DNA of 36,731 nt from a virus: the IMG/VR virus record IMGVR_UViG_3300033134_000009, positions 1 to 36,731 of that record. The stretch is one strand, 5' to 3'. The notes beneath the pieces were generated by a model. That model was not told the origin of the DNA and ran no database searches. It worked only from the letters and a program-made list of their open reading frames with translations. Positions 1 through 5,761 of this stretch are shown here, piece after piece (the stretch's first letter is position 1; every line of letters starts with the position of its first letter). A program made the translations under genes and the position numbers.

Positions 1-200
1 TTGGCAGAGCGTAGGTTGGCAGAGCCTAGGTTGGCAGAGCGTAGGTCGGCATAGCGTAGGTTGGCAGAGCGTAGGTTGGCAGAGCGTAGGTTGGCATAGC
101 CTAGGTCGGCAGAGCGTAGGTCGGCATAGCGTAGGTTGGCAGAGCGTAGGTTGGCAGAGCGTAGGTCGGCAGAGCGTAGGTCGGCATAGCCTAGGTTGGC
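1..200. repeat. 15-bp tandem repeat array (13 full units plus part)
   Basis: Units start every 15 bases from position 1 and follow T(T/C)GGCA(G/T)AGC(G/C)TAGG. Only unit positions 2, 7 and 11 vary. Read on the minus strand these changes are N/D, S/Y and R/G, so every difference alters the protein. A weaker 75-bp period is visible: units 4-6 and 9-11 are the same trio. The array codes for the pentapeptide repeats. Because it meets the window edge, its true length is not known and could be collapsed in assembly. Confidence 0.95.
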
Positions 201-317
201 CTCACTACTAACCGCTTCTTCTACAGTTTTCTTAATTGTATTATTTACACAACTGTATTCAAATAAAACCTTACCATTTAGCCAAGATACTATTTGGATT
301 TTAACTTTCTTTTTCAT
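1..317 (-). CDS. Pentapeptide-repeat protein (3' end outside window)
   Basis: The gene starts at ATG 317..315 behind a strong ribosome site (AGGAGGGGG) and runs off the left edge, so about 105 codons are visible. An N-terminal segment of about 39 residues ([20 protein letters not shown]...) is followed by at least 13 pentapeptides of the form A-(D/N)-L-(R/G)-(S/Y). This pattern is diagnostic of the pentapeptide-repeat fold, a right-handed square beta-helix. Some family members mimic DNA and inhibit or protect gyrase, but most have no known role. The repeats come from a near-perfect 15-bp tandem array. It is the last visible gene of the leftward operon. A 12-codon ORF (352..314) overlaps its start by ATGA and may only couple translation. 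Family call is firm; function is unknown. Confidence 0.9.
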   Translation of the reverse strand, partial: MKKKVKIQIVSWLNGKVLFEYSCVNNTIKKTVEEAVSSEANLGYADLRSADLRSANLRSANLRYADLRSADLGYANLRSANLRSANLRYADLRSANLGSANLRSA

Positions 318-348
318 GCCCCCTCCTTTACTAAATTAGTGTCTTTAC

Positions 349-471
349 TCATAATGTCGGTTGTACCTTGTTTACTACTAATAAAAATACAAACATTAGC
401 CACAATAGACAGAGCACCCAAACTATAAAAACTACCCTAAAAAACCATTTCTTAATTTGTTTACTAGGCAT
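349..471 (-). CDS. Small single-span membrane protein, 40 aa
   Basis: This 40-codon gene begins MPSKQIKKWFF and consists almost entirely of one hydrophobic helix (about residues 10-33) with positive charges at the N-terminus, predicting a small inner-membrane protein. Its ATG overlaps the stop of the upstream gene as TAATG, and AAAGGA lies about 9 bases upstream, so translational coupling is likely. Its TGA lies about 30 bases before the pentapeptide-repeat start. No family is recognised. Position and hydrophobicity support it being real. Confidence 0.65.
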   Translation of the reverse strand: MPSKQIKKWFFRVVFIVWVLCLLWLMFVFLLVVNKVQPTL

Positions 472-737
472 TATTTATTATCCTTTAATTCTTTAATGCG
501 ATTTTCAATATAATCGGGGTCAACATCTATTGGTTTATCTGCCCACTCGTCAACTTTTTCTAATTCTTCTATAACACGCCTCTTAACGTATCGGTTAATG
601 GCTTGCACCATAAATTTTAGACCATAAGCATATTTACCTTGAAGTATGGCCGCTAATTCCCAATCATCATTTTCAGCAGCGTCTAATAAAATATTTTGTA
701 TTACTCTTAGTTCATCATTATTTGGAGTTTGGCTCAT
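471..737 (-). CDS. Unknown phage protein, 88 aa, charged helical
   Basis: I do not recognise this protein. It is highly charged and predicted mostly helical, with a KRRVIEELEKVDEWADK stretch and a lysine/glutamate-rich end. The ATG at 737 overlaps the stop of the 17-codon micro-gene as ATGA and has no good ribosome site of its own, so it is probably translated by coupling. Its stop forms TAATG with the next gene. No signal peptide, membrane segment or metal motif is visible. Confidence 0.75.
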   Translation of the reverse strand: MSQTPNNDELRVIQNILLDAAENDDWELAAILQGKYAYGLKFMVQAINRYVKRRVIEELEKVDEWADKPIDVDPDYIENRIKELKDNK

Positions 738-787
738 AAGTCAAATCCGTATTCTGGGTGACCGCTACATCTATCACAAGGACACAT
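734..787 (-). CDS. 17-aa micro-gene with CPCDRC motif
   Basis: The ATG at 787..785 has an excellent ribosome site (AAGGAGG with 5-nt spacing). It overlaps the stop of the KGG gene as TAATG, and its own TGA overlaps the next start as ATGA. The peptide is MCPCDRCSGHPEYGFDL; its three cysteines and one histidine could bind a metal. It may be a functional mini zinc peptide or a translational relay to the 88-aa gene, which lacks its own ribosome site. The exact fit at both ends argues against chance. Confidence 0.5.
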   Translation of the reverse strand: MCPCDRCSGHPEYGFDL

Positions 788-996
788 TATGTCCTCCTTC
801 CTCTCCGTGACTTACGTCCACCGATCGCTCCTGCTGTGCTAGCAAGCTCAGGATTGGCTGCAAAGCCTTTTACAGAGCCTCTGCGGGCTGTTCCAGCTGC
901 TCCACCCTTTGCTCCTATTTTTCGGTAAAAGTCCTTTCCGTGGCGTTGTCTGTTAGTGTCAGCGGCTAATTTACCGCCTTCTAGGGTTCCTGACAT
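787..996 (-). CDS. Small KGG-type glycine-rich basic protein, 69 aa
   Basis: The start is ATG 996, chosen over the upstream ATG at 1026 because AGGAGG lies 7-8 bases before it and the previous gene stops at 998. The protein begins MSGTLEGGKLAADTN and has repeated GAKGGAAG, GFAANPELASTAG and GAIGGRKSRRGRR-like segments. This matches a widespread family of small phage and stress-type proteins with K-G-G motifs, whose function is unknown. The C-terminus is strongly basic, which may indicate nucleic-acid contact (inference). Confidence 0.75.
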   Translation of the reverse strand: MSGTLEGGKLAADTNRQRHGKDFYRKIGAKGGAAGTARRGSVKGFAANPELASTAGAIGGRKSRRGRRT

Positions 997-997
997 T

Positions 998-1270
998 CTA
1001 AAATCCTCCTGTTGGGTTAAATTCAAAATATCCTAGTGTGTAATATTGCGGACGCCTACTTCCTTCACGCCAAAATTTGTCTCTAAACCTTTTAAATAGT
1101 TTTGCCTCTTTTTTCCAATCGTTAATGTCCATCTGCAACCCATTGTATAGTACACAGATCCGAGTCCTGGCTAACTTATCCGGCACTGCTACCCATAAGG
1201 TCCCAGGCTTCATGTCAATCGCTTCTCCCTTAATGAGGGCGTGTGGTTTATATATCTTAGGCTGTTTCAT
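998..1270 (-). CDS. Unknown protein, 90 aa
   Basis: I do not recognise this protein. It begins MKQPKIYKPHALIKGEAIDM, has a beta-rich, hydrophobic middle part (GTLWVAVPDKLARTRICVLYNGL) and ends with aromatic residues (YYTLGYFEFNP). Its ATG overlaps the stop of the single-strand binding protein gene as TAATG, so the two are probably co-translated. The position directly behind the binding protein suggests a role in early DNA metabolism, but nothing in the sequence proves that. Confidence 0.75.
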   Translation of the reverse strand: MKQPKIYKPHALIKGEAIDMKPGTLWVAVPDKLARTRICVLYNGLQMDINDWKKEAKLFKRFRDKFWREGSRRPQYYTLGYFEFNPTGGF

Positions 1271-1824
1271 TAGAATAGTATATCCTCTAGGTTTATTTCT
1301 TCTTCTTCCGGATCTTCGTTTCCTAGAGCGTCTCTAACCTTTTTCGCTTGCTCACGCCCACTCAGTTTTTTCTCTTCTCGGTGTTCTTCTAACCACATGA
1401 CATGCTGGGTAGAGTCTGCCTTATCTATCAGCTGGATAGGATCAAGCTTGTCACATTCGGCTTTTTCTTTATCGGTTAGATCGTATCGTTTAGTCCCGGG
1501 ACGAACTGAGTACCTAGTCTGTTGCTCTACCCCCGTGCGGGTGATTTTAATATCGTACTCAGAGGGATCGCCATACTCCTCATCTAAAACTAGATCTTTG
1601 ATGGAATTATACGTTGCGCCGTTGGTTGCCCAGATCTGAGCTGTCTGAGCGTCATGGTTCCAGATTACCCAGGCAAATCTGGAGGTCATGGTATCTTTGA
1701 AAATGTTATCAAAATATATTGGATCACTGACGAGGCGTACTTTAACAGTTTCCCCGTCGGCTATTTTCAAAAACAATCCCCCACCTGTATTTATTGTGGG
1801 GTATTTCTTGCTTATGTCTGCCAT
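1270..1824 (-). CDS. Single-stranded DNA-binding protein, gp32-like
   Basis: This 184-aa protein has an N-terminal segment (GGLFLKIADGETVKVRLV) typical of phage gp32-like OB-fold binding proteins. It ends in an acidic tail (EDPEEEEINLEDILF) of the kind that recruits replication partners in SSBs. It would coat single-stranded DNA during replication and recombination, together with the RecB-like nuclease encoded upstream. The start has AGGAGAACATAATG, overlapping the previous stop. The zinc ligands of T4 gp32 are not evident. Assignment rests on the N-terminal pattern plus the tail. Confidence 0.75.
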   Translation of the reverse strand: MADISKKYPTINTGGGLFLKIADGETVKVRLVSDPIYFDNIFKDTMTSRFAWVIWNHDAQTAQIWATNGATYNSIKDLVLDEEYGDPSEYDIKITRTGVEQQTRYSVRPGTKRYDLTDKEKAECDKLDPIQLIDKADSTQHVMWLEEHREEKKLSGREQAKKVRDALGNEDPEEEEINLEDILF

Positions 1825-2078
1825 TATGTTCTCCTATAGTTTCTTAATACAAACGAAAAAGGCTTTACGGATAGCCCGCTGTCAAACCTATCTATAAAAT
1901 GCCTAGCTTTTTTAGGAGTGGGAAAAGAAAAATCATCCTTTTTGATATAGATGTCTATATCGTCTACGGTTACCTCTCTGCGTCTTGTATTTCGGGCAAC
2001 TGCTTTAGCAATCGGACACTGCCGAGCATTCCCGCACACTCCGTTTCTAATATCTGCTTCAGTAATCTCTATTTTCAT
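1824..2078 (-). CDS. Conserved small phage protein with C...CPIA motif, 84 aa
   Basis: The protein begins MKIEITEADIRNGVCGNARQCPIAKAV. The C-x5-CP-(I/V)-A-x-A pattern after a beta strand occurs in many small phage proteins of unknown function found in early operons. The rest is basic and aromatic, ending FVLRNYRRT. Its ATG overlaps the upstream stop (ATGA) and its stop overlaps the binding-protein start (TAATG). No catalytic motif is visible. Confidence 0.75.
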   Translation of the reverse strand: MKIEITEADIRNGVCGNARQCPIAKAVARNTRRREVTVDDIDIYIKKDDFSFPTPKKARHFIDRFDSGLSVKPFSFVLRNYRRT

Positions 2079-2428
2079 TTCTTAACCTTTTTCCCTTTCT
2101 TTGCCTCAAGCTTTTCTATCTTTGCAGCAGCTTCTTCAAGTAACTCAAGTGCCCTATCTCTTTGCTCCACGATTGATTGAAACTGGTTATTAAAACTTTG
2201 TAACTCTCCTACCCGATGCTTTAGGCTGTCGTTATTCTCAGCCATCATTCTGTAAGCTGTTCTCATCTCACCCGCCTCTAAAGCTAACTTAACTAACGCT
2301 GCCTCCGTGGCACTCAGCGGATCCACGCTTATGTTAGCTACAAGATGTTCTCGCTCCTGGCGCAGTTGCTCAAGCGTACGATCAATTTCATCAACTCTTC
2401 CTATTGCCTGACTGTTAAATGTGTTCAT
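2075..2428 (-). CDS. Coiled-coil protein, 117 aa
   Basis: The sequence is dominated by heptad-like segments (about residues 12-35 and 60-112, including a long run of E, L, A and K residues), predicting an extended coiled coil with a lysine-rich end. The start is supported by GAAGGGAGA a few bases upstream. It sits between the nuclease and the C...CPIA gene. No enzyme motif is visible. A scaffold or partner of the recombination proteins is possible but unproven. Confidence 0.75.
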   Translation of the reverse strand: MNTFNSQAIGRVDEIDRTLEQLRQEREHLVANISVDPLSATEAALVKLALEAGEMRTAYRMMAENNDSLKHRVGELQSFNNQFQSIVEQRDRALELLEEAAAKIEKLEAKKGKKVKK

Positions 2429-2440
2429 CGTGTCTCCCTT

Positions 2441-3268
2441 CTAAAAAAGACTAAATTTATCTGCATATACCTTGATCTGCGGTGGCTTGGGATATCCTCC
2501 TAAATAATCCAATGCCGTCTCGTAGATCCTATTAAATGATTTTTCTCTAAAACTAGCTTCCTGCATTTGAAAACCAAACTTATGTTGTGGTGAATATCTC
2601 CAAATATATGCCTTTGTAGCAGGTTGCTCATTTATGTAACAGCGGTTAAACATATATTTATACTTAGAAACCTGTACCTTGTGGTTGTAGGAAGATTTAC
2701 CAGTGAATTTATAGTCCTTCACGAACTTAACAGGTTTTTCTTTGCCTTCTAAGGGCTTTTTAGGTACAAATCGTCCATTTTTATCCAAATCTAACGAATA
2801 CGTCGCATTACATAGTAACTCCAGCCTACGGAGGTCTGCGACGCTCACAAAGTCCATCGTGCCGCCTACTTTAAGGTTGGTGTCGGCCACAATGGCTTCT
2901 AAATGAGTCTCTTTAGGATATTTTCCTTGGGGAAAAAGGAACTGCATACATCGGATGAATGTAGTGATGGCGTCCTTTTCATACGTCGTGGGGAAATCCT
3001 CGGCATATAGTTCCATACCTAGTGAAAGATCTTCTAAAGCCTTGTGAAGCTTCGTTCCTCTTGCCCCGGTCATTTCAAAACGCTCTTGTGAAGCTTCGCC
3101 GTCCGTTACCCGCAGCCATGTTTTAAGACCTTCTGGAAAGGGGGCTCCTACTTCTAGGATGTGAGTTAGAGACACGTAGTACTCTCCGTCCACGAAGTAA
3201 TAATGATTGAGATCATCTTGCACTTTAGTGATCGTACAGTTGCTTAAGACGGTGGTAAACTCGTTCAT
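2441..3268 (-). CDS. PD-(D/E)XK nuclease, RecB/Cas4-like
   Basis: This 275-aa protein carries the ordered motifs of the RecB/Cas4 branch of PD-(D/E)XK nucleases: GARGTKLHKALEDL with H75, an acidic strand at E124, VGGTMDF with D139, D185-Y-K187 as the D-x-K core, and Q199-x3-Y203 as the QxxxY motif. Such phage enzymes are usually 5'-3' exonucleases for recombination, end processing or host DNA breakdown. No annealing protein was recognised next to it, but an SSB lies three genes downstream. A four-cysteine iron-sulphur cluster of the Cas4 kind is not evident. Confidence 0.8.
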   Translation of the reverse strand: MNEFTTVLSNCTITKVQDDLNHYYFVDGEYYVSLTHILEVGAPFPEGLKTWLRVTDGEASQERFEMTGARGTKLHKALEDLSLGMELYAEDFPTTYEKDAITTFIRCMQFLFPQGKYPKETHLEAIVADTNLKVGGTMDFVSVADLRRLELLCNATYSLDLDKNGRFVPKKPLEGKEKPVKFVKDYKFTGKSSYNHKVQVSKYKYMFNRCYINEQPATKAYIWRYSPQHKFGFQMQEASFREKSFNRIYETALDYLGGYPKPPQIKVYADKFSLF

Positions 3269-3278
3269 TTATAATACT

Positions 3279-3515
3279 CTAACGCTTAAGTTCCTTTAAT
3301 GCAAATGCTTTTATATTTAAAAACTCTTGCCGGATTGACTTCGCCACTGCTTGTTTACTCACACCTTCTCGTTGAGCTATAAAAACAAACGTTTCACCAT
3401 TGAGCCACCGAGTCAAGCGTTCGTACTGTTTTACACTCATCTGACTACCGTTATGGATATAGGCATGAAGAAAGCGCTCCACTAGGGCTTTATCCTCTTT
3501 TGTTGTGTTGGGCAT
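3279..3515 (-). CDS. Helix-turn-helix protein, 78 aa, sigma region 4-like
   Basis: Residues about 38-72 form a clear helix-turn-helix (LTRWLNGETFVFIAQREGVSKQAVAKSIRQEF), with the A-x3-GVS-x4-A turn seen in sigma-70 region 4 and transcription regulators. The start has a strong ribosome site (AAGGAGGAAGA) and overlaps the zinc-protein gene by 26 bases. It is probably a small DNA-binding regulator of phage transcription. A complete sigma factor is excluded by its size. Confidence 0.7.
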   Translation of the reverse strand: MPNTTKEDKALVERFLHAYIHNGSQMSVKQYERLTRWLNGETFVFIAQREGVSKQAVAKSIRQEFLNIKAFALKELKR

Positions 3516-3645
3516 TCTTCCTCCTTAGATAGCTAGCTCGGTATCCACATGACTTAGTACAATACTTCTTTCCGTATGTTCCCGGGAAAACAGGACAGTC
3601 ACATTCTGGATTACTGCATTTAACGAGAGTCTCTTCCCACTTCAC
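3490..3645 (-). CDS. Small zinc-binding protein, 51 aa
   Basis: Six cysteines are arranged as KCSNPECDCPVFPG...KKYCTKSCGYR, followed by a basic tail (YLRRKNAQHNKRG). This indicates a structural zinc knuckle with likely nucleic-acid contact. I place the start at GTG 3645..3643, because it overlaps the upstream stop as GTGA and removes a 34-base overlap. A longer TTG start at 3675 is possible. It lies directly before the helix-turn-helix gene, so a regulatory pair is plausible. Confidence 0.65.
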   Translation of the reverse strand: MKWEETLVKCSNPECDCPVFPGTYGKKYCTKSCGYRASYLRRKNAQHNKRG

Positions 3646-3893
3646 TTTAAACCTACTATCAGGATCAAACCCCAACCAGACACAGCTAGGATGATTAAGA
3701 TTATCCTGTGATGGCGCCTAAAAAGAGTTTTAAGCATTGTGAGTGTGCTAATATTCTCCAAACCTTGATCTACTTTTACTACTACGTCTTTTATTTTAGG
3801 TTCATCCCCGAATAAAAACGCTATTTCTTTATCCGTCATATCGTCTTCACTAAGATCTATAACTTTATCCACGCTCTGTTCTAATGTCTCCAT
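3642..3893 (-). CDS. C-terminally anchored membrane protein, 83 aa
   Basis: An acidic N-terminal domain of about 55 residues precedes a basic RRHHR cluster and one hydrophobic helix (about residues 63-82, IILIILAVSGWGLILIVGL), predicting a tail-anchored inner-membrane protein. The ATG lies three bases after the stop of the 59-aa membrane gene, with AAGGAG upstream. Function is unknown. Two membrane proteins in a row at the head of an early operon might act in exclusion or host takeover, but this is inference. Confidence 0.7.
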   Translation of the reverse strand: METLEQSVDKVIDLSEDDMTDKEIAFLFGDEPKIKDVVVKVDQGLENISTLTMLKTLFRRHHRIILIILAVSGWGLILIVGLK

Positions 3894-3895
3894 TT

Positions 3896-4075
3896 TTACT
3901 CCTTAATTAACTGACACCCTAACCCTATATAATCTAGGCATTCTGAATTGTAGGCTTGAGCCGGGGTAGTGTAATTGACGTACTGAAGAACAGCATAACT
4001 ACCCATACTTACACCGACTACGGTTCCGATGATTAAAGCAATAATTATTATTACTCCACTTCTAACCTGTTCCAT
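3896..4075 (-). CDS. Small membrane protein, 59 aa
   Basis: This gene of 59 codons begins MEQVRSGVIIIIALIIGTVV with a hydrophobic helix at about residues 8-30. A short outer part follows with two cysteines (SEC and LGC), which might form a disulphide outside the membrane. The ribosome site AAGGAGA sits 4-5 bases before the ATG. It is the first gene after the 4344..4316 promoter, so it should be the most strongly transcribed gene of the leftward operon. No family recognised. Confidence 0.7.
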   Translation of the reverse strand: MEQVRSGVIIIIALIIGTVVGVSMGSYAVLQYVNYTTPAQAYNSECLDYIGLGCQLIKE

Positions 4076-4315
4076 AATTCTCCTTTCATTAAAGTACCGG
4101 CTGCGGTTCTACGGGATTAGAGTAGTTGACCACATTTACCTTATGGGCAAGCACCGGTCTGGCAGCACGCACCTTGCGCCTTTTTTAAACACCGACTATG
4201 AGGTGTCACCAGTTTAGGAAGCCGAGGACATGAACACGCACAACACTTTGACTTCCTCAAGTTTGTTGGAATGTACAAGTTAAGTTGTTTCGCAATCCAC
4301 TCAACTATGCCAATT

Positions 4316-4344
4316 ACTATAAGCCTTAGTGTTTTTATTGTCAA
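4316..4344 (-). promoter_or_regulatory. Consensus sigma-70 promoter of left operon
   Basis: On the minus strand TTGACA (4344..4339) and TATAGT (4321..4316) are separated by exactly 17 bases. The predicted transcript starts near 4309 and has a leader of about 230 nt before the first gene at 4075. Two direct copies of GTCAACGTT lie just upstream of the -35 box. Confidence 0.75.
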
Positions 4345-4357
4345 CCCTTAACTGTGT

Positions 4358-4383
4358 ATAAACGTTGACTTTAACGTTGACAA
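4358..4383 (-). repeat. Direct repeat GTCAACGTT x2 upstream of promoter
   Basis: Read on the minus strand, GTCAACGTT-AAA-GTCAACGTT is a 12-base-period direct repeat that ends about 15 bases upstream of the -35 hexamer. This is the usual place for an activator or repressor site. The binding protein is unknown; the HTH protein (3279-3515) or the RHH-like protein (5022-5285) are candidates by position. Confidence 0.45.
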
Positions 4384-4409
4384 CTTCTTACGCTGTAGAC
4401 TTTTTTACG

Positions 4410-4541
4410 TTAAAAAGATGAGTCTACTAAGATCTTTTCTGGACGCTGTTTTCGCACGTAACATTTAAGATAATACTTAGATAGTGAGCGTAGTGTTTTA
4501 AATTTATTTATGCCGTTATTTGTAAAATATATTGTTACCAT
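4410..4541 (-). CDS. Leaderless small basic protein, 43 aa
   Basis: This 43-codon frame (MVTIYFTNNGINKFKTLRSL...) has no ribosome site. Its ATG starts exactly 6 bases after the TATACT box of a perfect-consensus promoter, so the mRNA should begin at the AUG. The protein is basic (many K and R) with tyrosine and leucine residues, and no domain is recognised. The same promoter-to-ATG geometry is found at four other genes here, which is the main support. The stop lies inside a nested hairpin at 4395-4427. Confidence 0.55.
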   Translation of the reverse strand: MVTIYFTNNGINKFKTLRSLSKYYLKCYVRKQRPEKILVDSSF

Positions 4542-4547
4542 AACTAA

Positions 4548-4576
4548 AGTATAGCACTAATGCTTACTATTGTCAA
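4548..4576 (-). promoter_or_regulatory. Consensus promoter TTGACA-17-TATACT, leaderless type
   Basis: On the minus strand TTGACA (4576..4571), a 17-base spacer and TATACT (4553..4548) preceded by TGc form a full sigma-70 promoter with extended -10. It overlaps the last codons of the putative terS gene. The ATG at 4541 is 6 bases downstream. Confidence 0.75.
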
Positions 4577-5009
4577 GATCTGTGAGGTCAATTATCTCTT
4601 CGTCTGGTGGAGGAGTTTCCCCGGAGCCTGTGAGATCTATGGCGATTTTCACTACTTCCGAATGCGACTCAATCCGTGTCGTGGCTTTTCCATGTACTTT
4701 ATCGTGACCAAACATAGCAGCATTTAAGGCTATCTCACGCTTTCTGGGGACTTCTGAGTCCTTCCAGTCTTTAACCGTGCCTACGATAGCTGACTCAAAC
4801 AGTTCATTGTGCTCAGCGAGTGCCATTTGGACGTTTTTATTTTGCATTAAATTTCTGCCTAATGTAGATGCAGAATAGGTATTTTTAACATTAAAACCAG
4901 CTTTTTTAACTGAAGTACTAATTGGCTCTTTAGGATTATCTATTCTAGCTTGTATAAAGGCCTTACGTTTAGGAGTAAGTTTATAATCTTTTTTTAATCT
5001 AACTGTCAT
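4557..5009 (-). CDS. terS: Putative terminase small subunit
   Basis: This 150-aa protein has an N-terminal segment (LTPKRKAFIQARIDNP...SVKKAGFNVKN...LGRNLMQNKNVQMALAEH) that fits the helix-turn-helix DNA-binding domain of phage small terminases. A helical middle segment and an acidic, disordered tail (IDLTGSG...IIDLTDLD) follow. It would bind the packaging site and hand DNA to the large subunit encoded at 9449-10822. It is unusual in lying on the opposite strand about 4.4 kb away from that gene. A transcription regulator with a similar HTH is the main alternative. Confidence 0.6.
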   Translation of the reverse strand: MTVRLKKDYKLTPKRKAFIQARIDNPKEPISTSVKKAGFNVKNTYSASTLGRNLMQNKNVQMALAEHNELFESAIVGTVKDWKDSEVPRKREIALNAAMFGHDKVHGKATTRIESHSEVVKIAIDLTGSGETPPPDEEIIDLTDLDNSKH

Positions 5010-5021
5010 AGATTAAGAATA

Positions 5022-5285
5022 TCATGCACCCCAATTTTGTGTAGGTTTATAAGATAATGATTTAACAGCTTTTTTAGCATCTGATTTAGTTTTTATTATA
5101 AAGTTTCCATTCCCTTGATATTTATTTATTAAATTTTCATCTTTAAGAGGTTTAATGTCTTTAGTTAAGAGGGTTTGAATAGTTGGAGCATTTAATTGTT
5201 GATGTAGCCACTCTGTTTTATTTGGTAATTTCTTCCATAACTTTAGATCGGCTTCAGTTCTTAAATATGCTGTTATTTGAATCAT
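5022..5285 (-). CDS. Possible ribbon-helix-helix regulator, 87 aa, leaderless
   Basis: I choose ATG 5285 (MIQITAYLRTEADLKLWKKL) rather than the GTG at 5315 because it lies exactly 6 bases after a TACAAT box, matching the leaderless arrangement seen elsewhere. The first 35 residues look like a short beta strand, then helix, PNKTEWL turn and helix, as in CopG-type ribbon-helix-helix proteins. The rest is basic. The -10 region is embedded in palindromes (GTGTACAC and ATGTATACAT), which suggests autoregulation. It lies just upstream of terS. Fold assignment is tentative. Confidence 0.5.
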   Translation of the reverse strand: MIQITAYLRTEADLKLWKKLPNKTEWLHQQLNAPTIQTLLTKDIKPLKDENLINKYQGNGNFIIKTKSDAKKAVKSLSYKPTQNWGA

Positions 5286-5314
5286 GTATACATTGTACAT
5301 TAATAACGTGTACA
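5281..5314. promoter_or_regulatory. Palindromic operator-like cluster
   Basis: Two perfect palindromes, ATGTATACAT (5285 region) and GTGTACAC (5307-5314), plus TGTACA lie over the promoter and start of the RHH-like gene. The 10-mer TATACATTGT here (5287-5296) recurs at 5481-5490 inside CACAAT-ATAC-ATTGTG, suggesting a shared binding site. Confidence 0.5.
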
Positions 5315-5321
5315 CTGTAAA
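5292..5321 (-). promoter_or_regulatory. Promoter TTTACA-18-TACAAT, leaderless type
   Basis: On the minus strand TTTACA (5321..5316), an 18-base spacer and TACAAT (5297..5292) precede ATG 5285 by 6 bases. TG directly precedes the -10 box. Palindromes overlap both elements. Confidence 0.6.
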
Positions 5322-5761
5322 GTATTTTAATTAGTTTTAATTTGGTTAAGAGTTATGTAACAGTTCAATGTATGAACTTTCTTCCCCGAGTTTCAAATTT
5401 TCAGAACCCCCAAAATATTAGAAAACGTCGCACTGCATGTCGTCAATTTACAGGGGTCAGATTGCTATAACGTCGCACAATATACATTGTGGATCACTAC
5501 TTACCACTGACGACAATAGACATACCTATTCGTCACGCTATATGTGGTGTACCACCATCCACAATATATGTATAATCAATGAAAGTTTTTTATTCTAACT
5601 AAAACTTTTGACCATTCCAAAAAACTATAGTACAAACCACCCCCCAGCGATGTTGCGTTCATTATTTTACTATATATTATATATATAATTAAGAAGATGG
5701 AGCTATGTCTATATATCTCCAAACATATTGACTAACATAATCACTTTGCTAGAATAATCTT
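5316..5761. other. Non-coding, repeat-rich intergenic region
   Basis: No gene is seen in about 445 bases. The region holds a second TATACATTGT (5481-5490) within an inverted repeat CACAAT/ATTGTG, a 10-bp direct repeat AACGTCGCAC (5424-5433 and 5469-5478), an inverted repeat GTGGT-GT-ACCAC near 5545, and an AT-rich TATATATTATATATATA-type tract near 5670-5690. Such a mix suits a control region or replication origin, but neither is proved. Confidence 0.55.
5728..5755 (+). promoter_or_regulatory. Promoter TTGACT-16-TAGAAT, leaderless type
   Basis: TTGACT (5728-5733), a 16-base spacer and TAGAAT (5750-5755), with TGc before the -10 box, lie so that ATG 5762 follows after 6 bases. Confidence 0.65.

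Larger units (their letters stand above)
4076..4409. other. Non-coding control region and leader
   Basis: No convincing gene is present here. The stretch holds the 4344..4316 promoter, the GTCAACGTT repeats and a leader of about 230 nt. A 67-codon minus-strand frame (4141-4344) would need TTG inside the -35 box as start, so I do not accept it. A nested inverted repeat spans 4395-4427: GTAGACT and AGTCTAC arms enclosing TTTTTA and TAAAAA arms. It overlaps the end of the 43-aa gene. Confidence 0.6.

Noticed and set aside
1-200. CRISPR array at the left edge
   Set aside because: The 15-bp units are directly adjacent with no spacers, and they encode A-(D/N)-L-x-x pentapeptides in the frame of a gene with a good start.
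4144-4188. Plus-strand terminator-like sequence GCAAG...CTTGC with T-run
   Set aside because: The loop is long, the stem is bulged, and no plus-strand gene lies upstream to need it.
4141-4344. 67-codon minus-strand ORF rich in cysteine in the leader
   Set aside because: Its only possible start is TTG within the -35 box TTGACA of a consensus promoter, with no spaced ribosome site. The Cys-rich peptide is probably accidental.
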